This document shows, piece after piece, positions 8,237 to 16,737 of a stretch of DNA of 64,000 bases (positions within the stretch are counted from its first letter, which is position 1; each line of letters begins with the position of its first letter). The position numbers and the translations under genes are program-made. The stretch comes from Ilumatobacteraceae bacterium (GTDB taxonomy: Bacteria > Actinomycetota > Acidimicrobiia > Acidimicrobiales > Ilumatobacteraceae): the NCBI GenBank assembly GCA_013213745.1, contig JABSQH010000008.1, positions 1 to 64,000 on the forward strand, given 5' to 3'. The notes below the pieces were generated by a model that was not told the DNA's origin, ran no database searches, and saw only the letters and a list, made by a program, of their open reading frames with translations.

Positions 8237-9181
8237 TCAGTGTGCCTGTGCCGCAGTCGACCGCGCACGGACACGATCGATCAGCTCGATCAGTTCGATG
8301 GTTTGTTGGCGCGGCCGCGGCCAGGGCGTCGTTCCCCGCAACGCGGCGACGAACGCGGCGATCATCGGTCGATATGGGTCGCCGCCGGTGTGTGGCTCAT
8401 CGGTGAGCTCGATCGTGCCGCCGTCTCCCGTGATCGTGAGCGACTGTTGTTCGTCGTCGACGAACGAGCAGATGGCCGAAGCGGTGCGGCCGTCGGCCCA
8501 GTCGAGCGTGACGTCGATTGACGCGTCGACGCCGGCCGGCGTCATCGTCGCGACTGCCTCGACCTCGCCCGGGTCGGCGTCGAGGAGAGCGACGATCGGG
8601 CCCAGGCAATAGATGCCGACGTCGGCGAGCGCTCCGCCGCCCTGCTCGGGGTCCCAGCGGTAGTTGTCGGCCGCCTCGGGCCCGATGGTGAAGGTGAATC
8701 GCGTGTCCACGCTGCGGATGGTTCCGAGCGCACCAGAGGCGGCGCGGCCGACCCCTTCTGCCCAGTGCGCACCGAACGGTGTCATCCATGCTTCGGCCAG
8801 GAGTACCCCGGCGCTCTCGCACACATGGAACATCCGGTCGGCCGTCGCCGCATCGGTGGCCAACGGCTTCTCGCACAGCACGTGCTTTCCCGCTTCGGCG
8901 GCCCGGCGAGTCCATTCCTCGTGCATGCCGTTGGGCAGCGGGAGATAGACCGCATCGACGTCGGGATGCGCAATGACGTCGGCGTATGTGGCGACGGTCG
9001 TGTCGGCCCATGGCGCGGGAACCGCTCCGCTGTGGCTCGCGGCTGCGACGACATCGATTCCCGGCGTGTCATCGACGGCGGGGAGCACGGCGCGAGTGGC
9101 GACGAACGAACGAGCGCCGACGACGCCAAGACCGATCGACTGATCGCTCGGCCGCGCAACCGCCGTGGGTGCGTCCGGCAT
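8237..9181 (-). CDS. Gfo/Idh/MocA family NAD(P)-dependent oxidoreductase
   Basis: A 314-residue dehydrogenase. The N-terminal Rossmann fold begins at LGVVGARSFVATRAVLPAV. The family hallmark CEKPLA (HVLCEKPLATDAATAD, about residue 100) supplies the catalytic Lys. The C-terminal half is the substrate-binding beta-sheet domain (GGGALADVGIYCLGPIVALL). Such enzymes oxidise or reduce sugars and inositols. It abuts, without a gap, a second enzyme of the same family, so the pair probably acts on consecutive steps of one carbohydrate route. Confidence 0.87.
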   Translation of the reverse strand: MPDAPTAVARPSDQSIGLGVVGARSFVATRAVLPAVDDTPGIDVVAAASHSGAVPAPWADTTVATYADVIAHPDVDAVYLPLPNGMHEEWTRRAAEAGKHVLCEKPLATDAATADRMFHVCESAGVLLAEAWMTPFGAHWAEGVGRAASGALGTIRSVDTRFTFTIGPEAADNYRWDPEQGGGALADVGIYCLGPIVALLDADPGEVEAVATMTPAGVDASIDVTLDWADGRTASAICSFVDDEQQSLTITGDGGTIELTDEPHTGGDPYRPMIAAFVAALRGTTPWPRPRQQTIELIELIDRVRARSTAAQAH

Positions 9182-10741
9182 TCAGCCGAGCTCGATCGGC
9201 ACACCGCCAGATGCGCCAGAGCGATGGCCGGCCTCGAGCACGCGTACGACGTCGCGCGACTGCTCGGGCGGAACCGCCAGCGGCTCGTCGAACTGGAGAT
9301 GGTCGGCGAGGTTGTGGTGGAACCCCCAGCCTGGATGGGCGGCTGGTGCGTGGTGGCTTTCGATCAGCTGGTTGGCGCCGCCGTAGCGGACCATCGTGAG
9401 ATCGACCGGGGCTTCGGCATGGTGCGAGGTGTGCTCGACATGACCGCGCCCTGGCTCGACGCTGTCGTGGCGCAGCGGTCGATAGTGGCCCTCGATCGTG
9501 CCCGCCGTTCCTTCGACGTGGAACTTGGGGCGGCGGATAGCGCAGATGTCGCTCTGGCGGAACGTCGCCTCGCGACCGTCGGGCCACTGCATCCACAGTG
9601 CGAGCTGGTCGACATTGGTGCTGTCGTGCCACACCCGCTGGTGGGTGGTGCACATCACCCGTTGAGGCGCTTGGCCGAACAGCTGGAGGATCCAGTCGAC
9701 GTGGTGCGAGCCCCAGTCGTAGACCGCACCACCGGAGATCGTCTCTTCCGAATGCCACGCGCGGCACGGGTGCTCGAAACCGCCGACGAACGTCTCGATG
9801 TTGAAGACGTCGCCGATCTCGCCGGCGGCGATGAGCGCTCCGAGGGCGAGAACGTCGCGATCCCAGCGGCGGCTCTGGTGCACGGTGATCACGCGATCGT
9901 GTTCGGTGGCCGTGGCGATCAGGGCATCGGCGTCGGCGGGATCGAGGCACATCGGTTTTTCGACCACCACGTGCTTGCCGGCGCGCAGCAGCGTGGTGGC
10001 AAGTTCGGCGTGGTGCGCAGGAGGTGTGGCGACGACGGCGATGTCGACGTCGGGATCGGCGGCCAACGACTCGGCGTCGAGGTACGCCGCCACATCGGCG
10101 AAGTCGTCGCGCGCGGCGTCGAGCCGCGCCTGTACCGGATCGGCAGCTGCGACGAAGGCGAGTCCGTCGGTTTCGGTGGCGGCGAGGCCGTGGAGGTAGC
10201 CCATGCCGCCGAACGGGCCGTACCCGACGACGCCGAGCCCAAGGGTGCGTGGTGAGGACGGCACGCCGCCCTGCAAGAGGCGGGCGACGAAGCGGCCGAT
10301 CGTCGGGTGGTGTCGCACCGCATCGACGTCGGTGACGCCCAGCGCGACGACGCGACCCGCACCTCGCTGGCGCACCGTGATCGTGGGGTGATGTTCGAAG
10401 CGCACGCTCGTCGTCGCCGCCGCCACGGTGTCGTCGTGTGTTGGCCGCAACAGCGTGAGCGCCGACGTGATCGGCGTTTCGCCATCGAGGCGTCGGGCCT
10501 CGGGCCGGTCGGTGAGGGTGACGAACCACTCGGTGGTCGGCAGATGGTCGACGATGTCGACACCGCACAACTCGGCAGCGAGTGGATCGTTCTGCGTCGG
10601 CACCACCAGCACGGCGCCGCCGGCGTCGGCATGAGCTGCCGCCCTCGCGGCAGTGTCGGCGTCGAGCGGTGTTTCGAGCAGTTGCACGTCGTGCAGGTCG
10701 TCGAGTTCAACCGTCCGCAGTGTGCCCCTTGGTCGCAGCAT
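9182..10741 (-). CDS. ThuA-like domain fused to Gfo/Idh/MocA oxidoreductase
   Basis: A 519-residue protein. Residues 1-165 look like a shortened ThuA/trehalose-utilisation-type amidotransferase fold, with HHPTITVRQRGAGRVVALG matching the end of that domain. Residues from about 165 on are a complete Gfo/Idh/MocA dehydrogenase: LGVVGYGPFGGMGYLHG nucleotide site, VVVEKPMCLDPADAD catalytic Lys motif, GGAVYDWGSHHVDWIL in the second domain. The order ThuA then dehydrogenase is seen in sugar-catabolic enzymes. It is the first gene of the minus-strand run, which ends with the ABC importer. Confidence 0.82.
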   Translation of the reverse strand: MLRPRGTLRTVELDDLHDVQLLETPLDADTAARAAAHADAGGAVLVVPTQNDPLAAELCGVDIVDHLPTTEWFVTLTDRPEARRLDGETPITSALTLLRPTHDDTVAAATTSVRFEHHPTITVRQRGAGRVVALGVTDVDAVRHHPTIGRFVARLLQGGVPSSPRTLGLGVVGYGPFGGMGYLHGLAATETDGLAFVAAADPVQARLDAARDDFADVAAYLDAESLAADPDVDIAVVATPPAHHAELATTLLRAGKHVVVEKPMCLDPADADALIATATEHDRVITVHQSRRWDRDVLALGALIAAGEIGDVFNIETFVGGFEHPCRAWHSEETISGGAVYDWGSHHVDWILQLFGQAPQRVMCTTHQRVWHDSTNVDQLALWMQWPDGREATFRQSDICAIRRPKFHVEGTAGTIEGHYRPLRHDSVEPGRGHVEHTSHHAEAPVDLTMVRYGGANQLIESHHAPAAHPGWGFHHNLADHLQFDEPLAVPPEQSRDVVRVLEAGHRSGASGGVPIELG

Positions 10742-10851
10742 GCTGGCGAAATTAGCGCCGTCGCCAACGGCGTGAGAGACGCTGCGCCGGTGAACTGCAC
10801 CGACGGGCGACCGCTCCCTGAAATACCGGGGACTTCGTGTGCTTTTTGCAC

Positions 10852-10887
10852 GTTCGCGCGAACAGAACGGGCCGGATGCACATCCGG
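10852..10887. promoter_or_regulatory. two adjacent palindromes in a 208-bp divergent gap
   Basis: The gap 10742-10949, between the ThuA-Gfo gene and the broken SDR gene, holds no coding signal. It contains a perfect 12-bp palindrome GTTCGCGCGAAC (10852-10863) and, eight bases later, CCGGATG-ca-CATCCGG (10872-10887). Two such sites in a divergent promoter region suggest regulator binding. No matching regulator gene is adjacent. Confidence 0.35.
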
Positions 10888-10949
10888 AGACGGACGCACA
10901 CGATCGCCATGGTGGTCAGGAGCGCCGCATCGGGCAGAAACTGCGCGAA

Positions 10950-11692
10950 GTGTCTCGCCCACCCGCGCTCGTGACCGGTGCGACCGGCGGTCTCGGCCGC
11001 CACCTCGCAGATCGCTTGGCCGGCGCGGGGTGGTCGGTCCTCGTCGGCGGACGCCGTGGCGACTCGGTCGGGCGCGTCGTCGTAGCGATGGTCTGCTCGC
11101 CGGGCGAGTGTCCGCGGGCGGCCGGATCGTGATGGTGTCGTCGGGGGTCCACGATCCCGACAACAAGCTGGCCCGGCGTGCCGGAGTTCCGGCGCTGCGT
11201 TGGGTCAGCGCCGAAGCGGCAGCGCGGCCCTGGGATGCCGCCGAATCGGCGCGTATCGACAATCCCCGCCAGCGCTACAGCAACAGCAAGCTGGCCAACG
11301 TGCTGCAAGCCCGTGAGTTGCAGCGCCGGCTACGCACCGCTCAGCGCGGCGTCGATGTGTTCGCGTACGACCCGGGCCTGATGGTCGACACCGACTTCGC
11401 TCGCAGCGTCGCGCGCCGACTGCGGGCCGTGTTGCGGTGGGTCGGCGCCGCCGCAACGCCGTCCGTCGACAACATGGGTCGTTCACCGGAGTCGGCCGAC
11501 GCACTGGCTCGGCTGGTGACCGGCGGCGAGCTCGCTGGCACGGGGTTCGGCTACTTCGACGGCGGCACGCAACGGCCGCCGTCGCCGGATGCTCTGGATG
11601 ACGACGACGCCGCCGAGTTGTGGCTGGATGCCAATCCGCTGGTCGGTCTCGCCTCCGACCAGCCGCACCTGGACCACCGGCCGGCGCAGTAG
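10950..11692 (+). pseudogene. SDR family oxidoreductase, internally deleted and frameshifted
   Basis: The N-terminus in one frame (GTG 10950) gives PALVTGATGGLGRHLADRL, a normal cofactor-binding TGxxxGxG. Coding then shifts at about 11050-11110 into another frame that resumes at GGRIVMVSSGVHDPDNK and continues through YSNSKLANVLQARELQRRL (catalytic YxxxK) to the end at 11692. Between the halves the roughly 80 residues holding the acidic, NNAG and active-site Asn motifs are missing. The surviving pieces match the protochlorophyllide-reductase-like SDR group. The first frame stops at 11130-11132. Non-functional remnant. Confidence 0.8.
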
Positions 11693-11712
11693 TCAGCCGC
11701 CGAGCGGCCAGA

Positions 11713-12600
11713 TCAGTCCTGGTCGCGCAAGAACTGTTGAATCTCCGCAGCGAGGTCGTCGCCGGAACGCATCTCCAGGCTCGGCCCGTCGTCGATGCTC
11801 TCGCCGGGTTCATCGCTGGCGTCGTAGAGCTCCTCGAGTTGGTGCAGCATCGATTGATGTTCGCTGTTCTCGGCGACCGTGTCGTCGAGGCGGCGCCTCA
11901 GTCCGGAGACCTCGCGTTCGAGCTCTTCGGAGCTGATCGACACCCCGGTGGCCTCGCGCAGGCCCTCGAGCAATGCCACCGACGCCGCGGGGTAGGCCAT
12001 CGTCGACACATAGTGCGGCACTTGCGCCCAGATACCGAGCGCAGGGACCTTACGGGCATGCAATGCGTGTTCGAGCACGGCCGCCATGCCGGCGGGCACA
12101 TCGACCGAGCTGCGCGCAAAGGTGACCGACGCGAGAACGTCGGTCGATGGTGATGACACCGAGAGGCGCGACGGCCGGGTGTGGGGCGCAGCGAAGGGGT
12201 AGGCGCCGAAGCCGACCATCGTGGTCACACCGACATCGACCGCAATGTCGGCGACGACTTTGCCGAACCGATTCCAGGCCATGTCCGGCTCCGGGCCGAG
12301 GAGCATCAACACGTCGCGACCGTCTGGGGTCCTGCCCGAGCGCAGTTCGATCGTCGACCACGACAAATCGGTGTTGAGACCGTCGCGCAGCTCCAGCGTT
12401 GGGCGGCGGGCGCGAAAGTCGATGAACGTGTCGTCGTCGAAGCGGGCGATCGGGGCGGCATTGCAGCCGTCCGACACGGCCTCGGCGGCTGCGGCTCCGG
12501 CACCGGCCGCATCGATCCAGCCGGTGAGCATCACGACCAGCACCGGTTCGTGGAGCATCGGCTCGTCGATCAACCAATTGACCGCCGGGTCGTCGATCAC
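11713..12600 (-). CDS. PAC2 family protein (proteasome assembly chaperone-like)
   Basis: A 295-residue actinobacterial PAC2 protein. The core covers about residues 15-220: VLVVMLTGWIDAAGAGAAAA, the FDDDTFIDFRARRPTLELRDG block, LLGPEPDMAWNRF and VGFGAYPFAAPHTRP. The acidic C-terminus after about 225 is predicted helical or coiled. These proteins share the fold of eukaryotic proteasome assembly chaperones; in actinobacteria a role with the proteasome or Pup system is suspected but unproven. GTG 12600 is chosen because it gives a 4-bp overlap with the upstream kinase gene and matches the family N-terminus. Confidence 0.87.
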   Translation of the reverse strand: MIDDPAVNWLIDEPMLHEPVLVVMLTGWIDAAGAGAAAAEAVSDGCNAAPIARFDDDTFIDFRARRPTLELRDGLNTDLSWSTIELRSGRTPDGRDVLMLLGPEPDMAWNRFGKVVADIAVDVGVTTMVGFGAYPFAAPHTRPSRLSVSSPSTDVLASVTFARSSVDVPAGMAAVLEHALHARKVPALGIWAQVPHYVSTMAYPAASVALLEGLREATGVSISSEELEREVSGLRRRLDDTVAENSEHQSMLHQLEELYDASDEPGESIDDGPSLEMRSGDDLAAEIQQFLRDQD

Positions 12601-13643
12601 AACGCCTCCAGATGGGTCTCGGCAGCTGACGCCGCCGCCTCGACCTGCAGCTTGAACGGCTCGAGTTCGGCGGGATCGCGCTCGCCGAGCGCGCCTCCGA
12701 GATAGCGGGAGTAGACCCCCTCGAGGATGCACGCCAACTTCCAATACGCGAAGGCGACGTAGTAGCCGAGTTGCGAGAGGTCGCGACCCGAGACCTGCGC
12801 GTAGCGCTCGGCGAGTTGGGCGCGATCCCAGAATCCGGCGGGCGTGGTCGCCGACCCGGTCCACGCCGAATCGGCATCACCCGGGCCGGTCCAATACACC
12901 TGCAGCAGACCCACATCGGCAAGTGGGTCACCGAGTGTGCAGATCTCCCAGTCGAGGACGGCAACGACCTCACCGGTGCCGCTGACCATGCAATTGTCGA
13001 GCCGATAGTCGCCGTGGACGATCGTTGCCGGGCCTTGCTCGGGAACCTGCGCGGCGAGCGCATCGTGCACCCGATCGACGGCACCCAGCTCGCGGGTCTT
13101 GCCGGCGTTCCATTGGCCATACCAGCGCTTCAACTGGCGGGCGATGTAGCCCTCGTGACGCCCGAGATCGGCGAGGCCTGCGGTGTCGAGGTCGACGGCA
13201 TGGATCGCTGCCATCGTGTCGACGAGCGACCGGCTGGCGTTGGCGCGCGCCGTTTCGTCGAGCGCTGTTGCCGACGCTGTGGCGTCGCGCAACACGTGAC
13301 CGTCGACGAAGGCCATGACGTAGAACGGCGCGCCGTTGACCTCGACGTCGTCGCAGAAGCCGAGTGCCTCCGGCACCGGCACACCCGTGCCGGCCAGGCC
13401 GCTGATCACTCGATGTTCGCGACCCATGTCGTGGGCGCTGGCCAACACGTGCCCGAGGGGCGGTCGGCGAAGCACGAGGCGGCGCCCATCGGTTCCGGTG
13501 ACCCCGAAGGTGAGATTGGAGTGTCCGCCGGCGATGACGTCGAAGTCGAATGGTCCCGTTGCATCATCGATGTTGCTCGTCAGCCACTCGGTGACGCGAT
13601 CAACATCGATACCGGGCACGGGCTCTGTCGTTGCAGCGTCCAT
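12597..13643 (-). CDS. APH-type phosphotransferase family protein
   Basis: A 348-residue protein kinase-fold phosphotransferase. The substrate-independent catalytic motif IVHGDYRLDNCMV (about residue 210) and the metal-binding VLDWEICTLGDP are intact. The N-terminal lobe contains GGHSNLTFGVT and VLRRPPLGHVLASAHDMGRE, typical of the actinobacterial group often found with acyl-CoA dehydrogenases (ACAD10/11-like) rather than drug-resistance enzymes. It overlaps the PAC2 gene by GTGA and is probably co-transcribed with it. Substrate unknown. Confidence 0.85.
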   Translation of the reverse strand: MDAATTEPVPGIDVDRVTEWLTSNIDDATGPFDFDVIAGGHSNLTFGVTGTDGRRLVLRRPPLGHVLASAHDMGREHRVISGLAGTGVPVPEALGFCDDVEVNGAPFYVMAFVDGHVLRDATASATALDETARANASRSLVDTMAAIHAVDLDTAGLADLGRHEGYIARQLKRWYGQWNAGKTRELGAVDRVHDALAAQVPEQGPATIVHGDYRLDNCMVSGTGEVVAVLDWEICTLGDPLADVGLLQVYWTGPGDADSAWTGSATTPAGFWDRAQLAERYAQVSGRDLSQLGYYVAFAYWKLACILEGVYSRYLGGALGERDPAELEPFKLQVEAAASAAETHLEAL

Positions 13644-13701
13644 CTGTGGCCGAGAGTAGCGACCTCCGGCCGCGACAACGACCGGCGGTAGCGTTGTCGG
13701 T

Positions 13702-14409
13702 ATGACCGTGATCGACGTCACCGACGCAACGTTCGAGGCCGAGGTACTTGAGAAGTCCAAGGAAGTCCCGGTCGTTGTCGACCTGTGGGCGGAGTGGTGT
13801 GGCCCCTGTAAGACACTCGGCCCGATTCTCGAGAAGGTGATCGACGCAACCAATGGCAAGGTGGTGCTGGCCAAGATCGACGTCGACGCCAACCCCGGTG
13901 TGAGCCAAGCGTTCAAGGTGCAGTCGATCCCTGCCGTGTATGCGCTGAAGGACGGTGCAGTCGTCGACGGTTTCATGGGTTCGTATCCGGAAAATGCGGT
14001 GCAGCAGTTCGTCGATCAATTGCTGCCGAGCCAAGAGCAAGAAGCTGTTGGTGAGTTGATCGAGGCCGGCGACGAGGGCAGCCTCCGGCTGGCGTTGTCG
14101 ATGGAACCGTCGAATGAGGACGCCATCGTCAAGTTGTCCGAGATGCTCATTGCTCGCGGCGACAACGACGAGGCGCTCCAGCTCCTCGAACGCATTCCCG
14201 AGTCGGAACGCACCCGCCATGTCGCTGCCAAAGCGCGTGTCGGCGATGCCCCCGCCGACGATTTCGATCACAAGCTCGGCGTGCTGCTCGACCGGGTGAA
14301 GGATGACGACGAAGCCCGTCAGGAGTATGTGGACCTGCTGGAACTGATGGGCTCGGATGATCCGCGCACGGCCGAGTACCGACGGAAGTTGACCGCTCGG
14401 TTGTACTGA
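13702..14409 (+). CDS. thioredoxin-domain protein with TPR-like C-terminus (CnoX-like)
   Basis: A 235-residue protein. Residues 1-108 are a thioredoxin fold with active site WCGPC (about 33-37) and the cis-Pro loop SIPAVYALKDG. Residues 115-235 are a helical TPR-20-type repeat domain (EDAIVKLSEMLIARGDNDEA, LLDRVKDDDEARQEYVDLLE). The combination matches CnoX/YbbN co-chaperones, which hold unfolded proteins under oxidative or chlorine stress. It is divergent from the APH-type gene. Confidence 0.88.
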   Translation: MTVIDVTDATFEAEVLEKSKEVPVVVDLWAEWCGPCKTLGPILEKVIDATNGKVVLAKIDVDANPGVSQAFKVQSIPAVYALKDGAVVDGFMGSYPENAVQQFVDQLLPSQEQEAVGELIEAGDEGSLRLALSMEPSNEDAIVKLSEMLIARGDNDEALQLLERIPESERTRHVAAKARVGDAPADDFDHKLGVLLDRVKDDDEARQEYVDLLELMGSDDPRTAEYRRKLTARLY

Positions 14410-14446
14410 GAGCTCTGACGACGCCCACCATGATCCGACCGCATCG

Positions 14447-15442
14447 ATGACCACCGCCACACCGATCACTCGAACCGGGTCGATGGTTCCTGAGCCGTCT
14501 GCGCTTCCGGACGTGCTGCCGACCGACCGGCTCAACGCACGGGGGATGCCGACGGCGAGCTGGCGGGGCGATTTGCGGAAGATCCCCAACGCCCGAAATG
14601 TCGTCGCGGTGTTGGCCACGTGGGGGTGGTCGTTCGGAGTGATGATCGGTGCTGCGGCGATCAACACCTGGTGGTCATACCTTGCGGGTTTCGTGTTGCT
14701 CGCACGTGGGCACGTGTGTTTGAGCATCCTCGCTCACGAGGCGGCACACCGTTTGCTGTTCTCGAACCGTGCGGTGAACGACTTCGTCGGTCGGTGGGGG
14801 CTCGGCTATCCCGCGTTGATCCCGACCATGGCGTATCGCCGCTCACACTTCGCGCACCACCGCGACGAGCTCGGCCCTGAAGAACCCGATCTCGCGCTGT
14901 ACGCCGGGTATCCAATCGCCCGTGATTCGTGGCACCGCAAGCTGCGTCGGGACATCACCGGCGTGAGCGGCGCAAAGGTGATCAAGGGGCTGTTCCGGGC
15001 TGCGCGTAGCGGAAGTATCGAAGCCCGCCAGATCATTGCGGTGCAGCTGGTCATCCTCGGTGTGTCGATCGTGTTCATGCGTCCGTTGGCGTACGTCATA
15101 TGGATCGGTTCGTGGATCACCCTGTGGCGCGTGTCCAACCGCCTACGGGCGATCGCCGAACACGGCGGGATGGTCCGGTCGAAGGATCGCCGGATGACCA
15201 CCCACGTCATCCGCCAGACGTGGATCGCCCGTTTCTGGTTCGTGCCCTACAACACCGGCTGGCACTTGGCGCACCATGCCGACATGGGTGTCCCGTGGAC
15301 CAAGCTGCCGAGGTTGCATGACGAACTGGTGCGCTCGGGGTGGGTCACCGAGGACATCGTGTATCCCAGCTATTGGGCGTTCTGGCGGACCGTCTCGTCG
15401 CGCCCGCCGGTAACCTCGGACACACCGACTCCTCCCGGGTGA
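14447..15442 (+). CDS. membrane fatty acid desaturase
   Basis: A 331-residue integral membrane di-iron desaturase. The three histidine clusters are visible: HEAAH near residue 98, HFAHH near 129 and HLAHH near 278. Hydrophobic segments lie near 48-85 and 200-230. Such enzymes introduce double bonds into acyl chains of membrane lipids and need a ferredoxin or rubredoxin donor, not present here. The gene is full length and lies 37 bp after the thioredoxin-TPR gene on the same strand. Confidence 0.87.
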   Translation: MTTATPITRTGSMVPEPSALPDVLPTDRLNARGMPTASWRGDLRKIPNARNVVAVLATWGWSFGVMIGAAAINTWWSYLAGFVLLARGHVCLSILAHEAAHRLLFSNRAVNDFVGRWGLGYPALIPTMAYRRSHFAHHRDELGPEEPDLALYAGYPIARDSWHRKLRRDITGVSGAKVIKGLFRAARSGSIEARQIIAVQLVILGVSIVFMRPLAYVIWIGSWITLWRVSNRLRAIAEHGGMVRSKDRRMTTHVIRQTWIARFWFVPYNTGWHLAHHADMGVPWTKLPRLHDELVRSGWVTEDIVYPSYWAFWRTVSSRPPVTSDTPTPPG

Positions 15443-15446
15443 TCAA

Positions 15447-15463
15447 CGCCCGCTCAGCGGGCG
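15447..15463 (+). terminator. hairpin downstream of desaturase
   Basis: CGCCCGC-TCA-GCGGGCG forms a perfect 7-bp GC stem with a 3-base loop, beginning five bases after the desaturase stop. There is no U tract. It may terminate transcription or attenuate read-through into comEA, 23 bases later. Confidence 0.45.
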
Positions 15464-15485
15464 CGCAACCGAGGAGTGTGAGGTC

Positions 15486-16241
15486 GTGTCTGACCTCGAC
15501 AAAGGCGATCCCGGCGACGATGACCTCGTCGCCGACCTGGATATCGACGGCGGTGTCGACCGGCCGGTCCGGCGCTCGTCACCCGGCACGGAGCTGAGCA
15601 GGTTGCTCGACTATCACGGCCGGGCGCGCGTCGCCGGCACTGTGGTGGTGGTGCTCGTGGCGGCGGCGGTCGGATGGTGGCTGATGCGCGAGCCCGATTC
15701 TCCGATCGAGGCATCGTTGCCGAGGGCCGCCGCCCCGACCACGGTCGGGGCAATGCCGTCGAGCACCGTCGTGGCAGCCACGACGACGCCGGGCGAGGTC
15801 GCAGTGCATGTTGCCGGCGCCGTGGTCAGGCCGGGGCTCTATCTGCTCGATGCGGGCGCACGCGTCGCCGACGCCCTCGACGCCGCTGGCGGCGTCACGG
15901 GTACCGCCGACGTCAACCGGGTGAACCTCGCCGCCGTGGTGCCCGATGGCGTTCGGGTCTTCGTGCCACACGTTGGCGAGGACGTGCCCGTTGCGGTCGG
16001 GCCGGCCGCGCCCGATGGGCTCGATTCCGGCGACGATGACTCGTCCGCTGCGATCGTTGACGTGAACACCGCCAACGTCGCCGGCCTCCAGAGGCTGCCC
16101 GGGGTCGGGCCGGCGATCGCGGCGGCCATCGTCGACGATCGTGAGCAGCACGGGCCGTATGTCTCGCTGAGCGACCTCGAACGCGTGCCGGGAATCGGTC
16201 CGGCCCGCCTTGCGGCGATTGCCGACTTGGTGGCGCTGTGA
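15486..16241 (+). CDS. comEA: ComEA-type DNA-binding competence protein
   Basis: A 251-residue membrane-anchored DNA-binding protein. One transmembrane segment lies near residues 43-62 (VAGTVVVVLVAAAVGWWLM). A SLBB domain follows (AVHVAGAVVRPGLYLLDAG to about 165) and the C-terminal 65 residues are a double helix-hairpin-helix module: VDVNTANVAGLQRLPGVGPA and DLERVPGIGPARLAAI. It would bind incoming DNA outside the membrane for transfer to ComEC, encoded downstream. It begins with GTG 15486. An oppositely oriented small gene separates it from comEC. Confidence 0.88.
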   Translation: MSDLDKGDPGDDDLVADLDIDGGVDRPVRRSSPGTELSRLLDYHGRARVAGTVVVVLVAAAVGWWLMREPDSPIEASLPRAAAPTTVGAMPSSTVVAATTTPGEVAVHVAGAVVRPGLYLLDAGARVADALDAAGGVTGTADVNRVNLAAVVPDGVRVFVPHVGEDVPVAVGPAAPDGLDSGDDDSSAAIVDVNTANVAGLQRLPGVGPAIAAAIVDDREQHGPYVSLSDLERVPGIGPARLAAIADLVAL

Positions 16242-16262
16242 GTGGGTCGCAGCGAGCGGCTG

Positions 16263-16700
16263 CTACAGCAGCGGATCGGCGACGACCAAGGCCGACACGC
16301 CGAGCGCCGCACACGCGCCGAGCCAGATGCCTCCGCACAGCCAGGCGAAGTGTCTCCAGTAGTCACGCCACGTCGCCATTGGGTTGCGCGTCGCGCGTCG
16401 TGTGGCCAGCCACCCGACGAGCAGCCACATCACCGCCGAGGCGCCGACCGCGATCGGGTACAAGTCGTTGTCGCCGAACGGGGCGCCCACGGCGAGGAGC
16501 GCAGGCGCTGCGCACACTCCTGCGACCAGACCGACCGCACCGCTCCAGCCAGCGTCGGAGATGCGCAACGCCGCCCAGGCGATCGCTCCGACGACCGCGG
16601 GCACGAGGAGCCCAGCGAGCGGGCCGAACCGTCGAATGCGCGTGCGGAACCAACGGGGGCCTTCGGTGACCGGTGGTTCCAAAGAAGTCGGTGCCAACAT
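16263..16700 (-). CDS. small four-helix membrane protein, unknown function
   Basis: A 145-residue protein starting at ATG 16700 (MLAPTSLEPPVTEG), ending 21 bases from the comEA stop in convergent orientation. Four hydrophobic stretches are seen: GLLVPAVVGAIAWAALRI, GAVGLVAGVCAAPALLAVG, YPIAVGASAVMWLLVGWLA and FAWLCGGIWLGACAALGVSA. Between the third and fourth helix is a basic WRDYWRHF loop. Its insertion between comEA and comEC on the other strand is unusual. No family recognised. Confidence 0.65.
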   Translation of the reverse strand: MLAPTSLEPPVTEGPRWFRTRIRRFGPLAGLLVPAVVGAIAWAALRISDAGWSGAVGLVAGVCAAPALLAVGAPFGDNDLYPIAVGASAVMWLLVGWLATRRATRNPMATWRDYWRHFAWLCGGIWLGACAALGVSALVVADPLL

Positions 16701-16737
16701 TCGTCGTCCAGCGTATGCACTCCTCACCATTCCCGAC

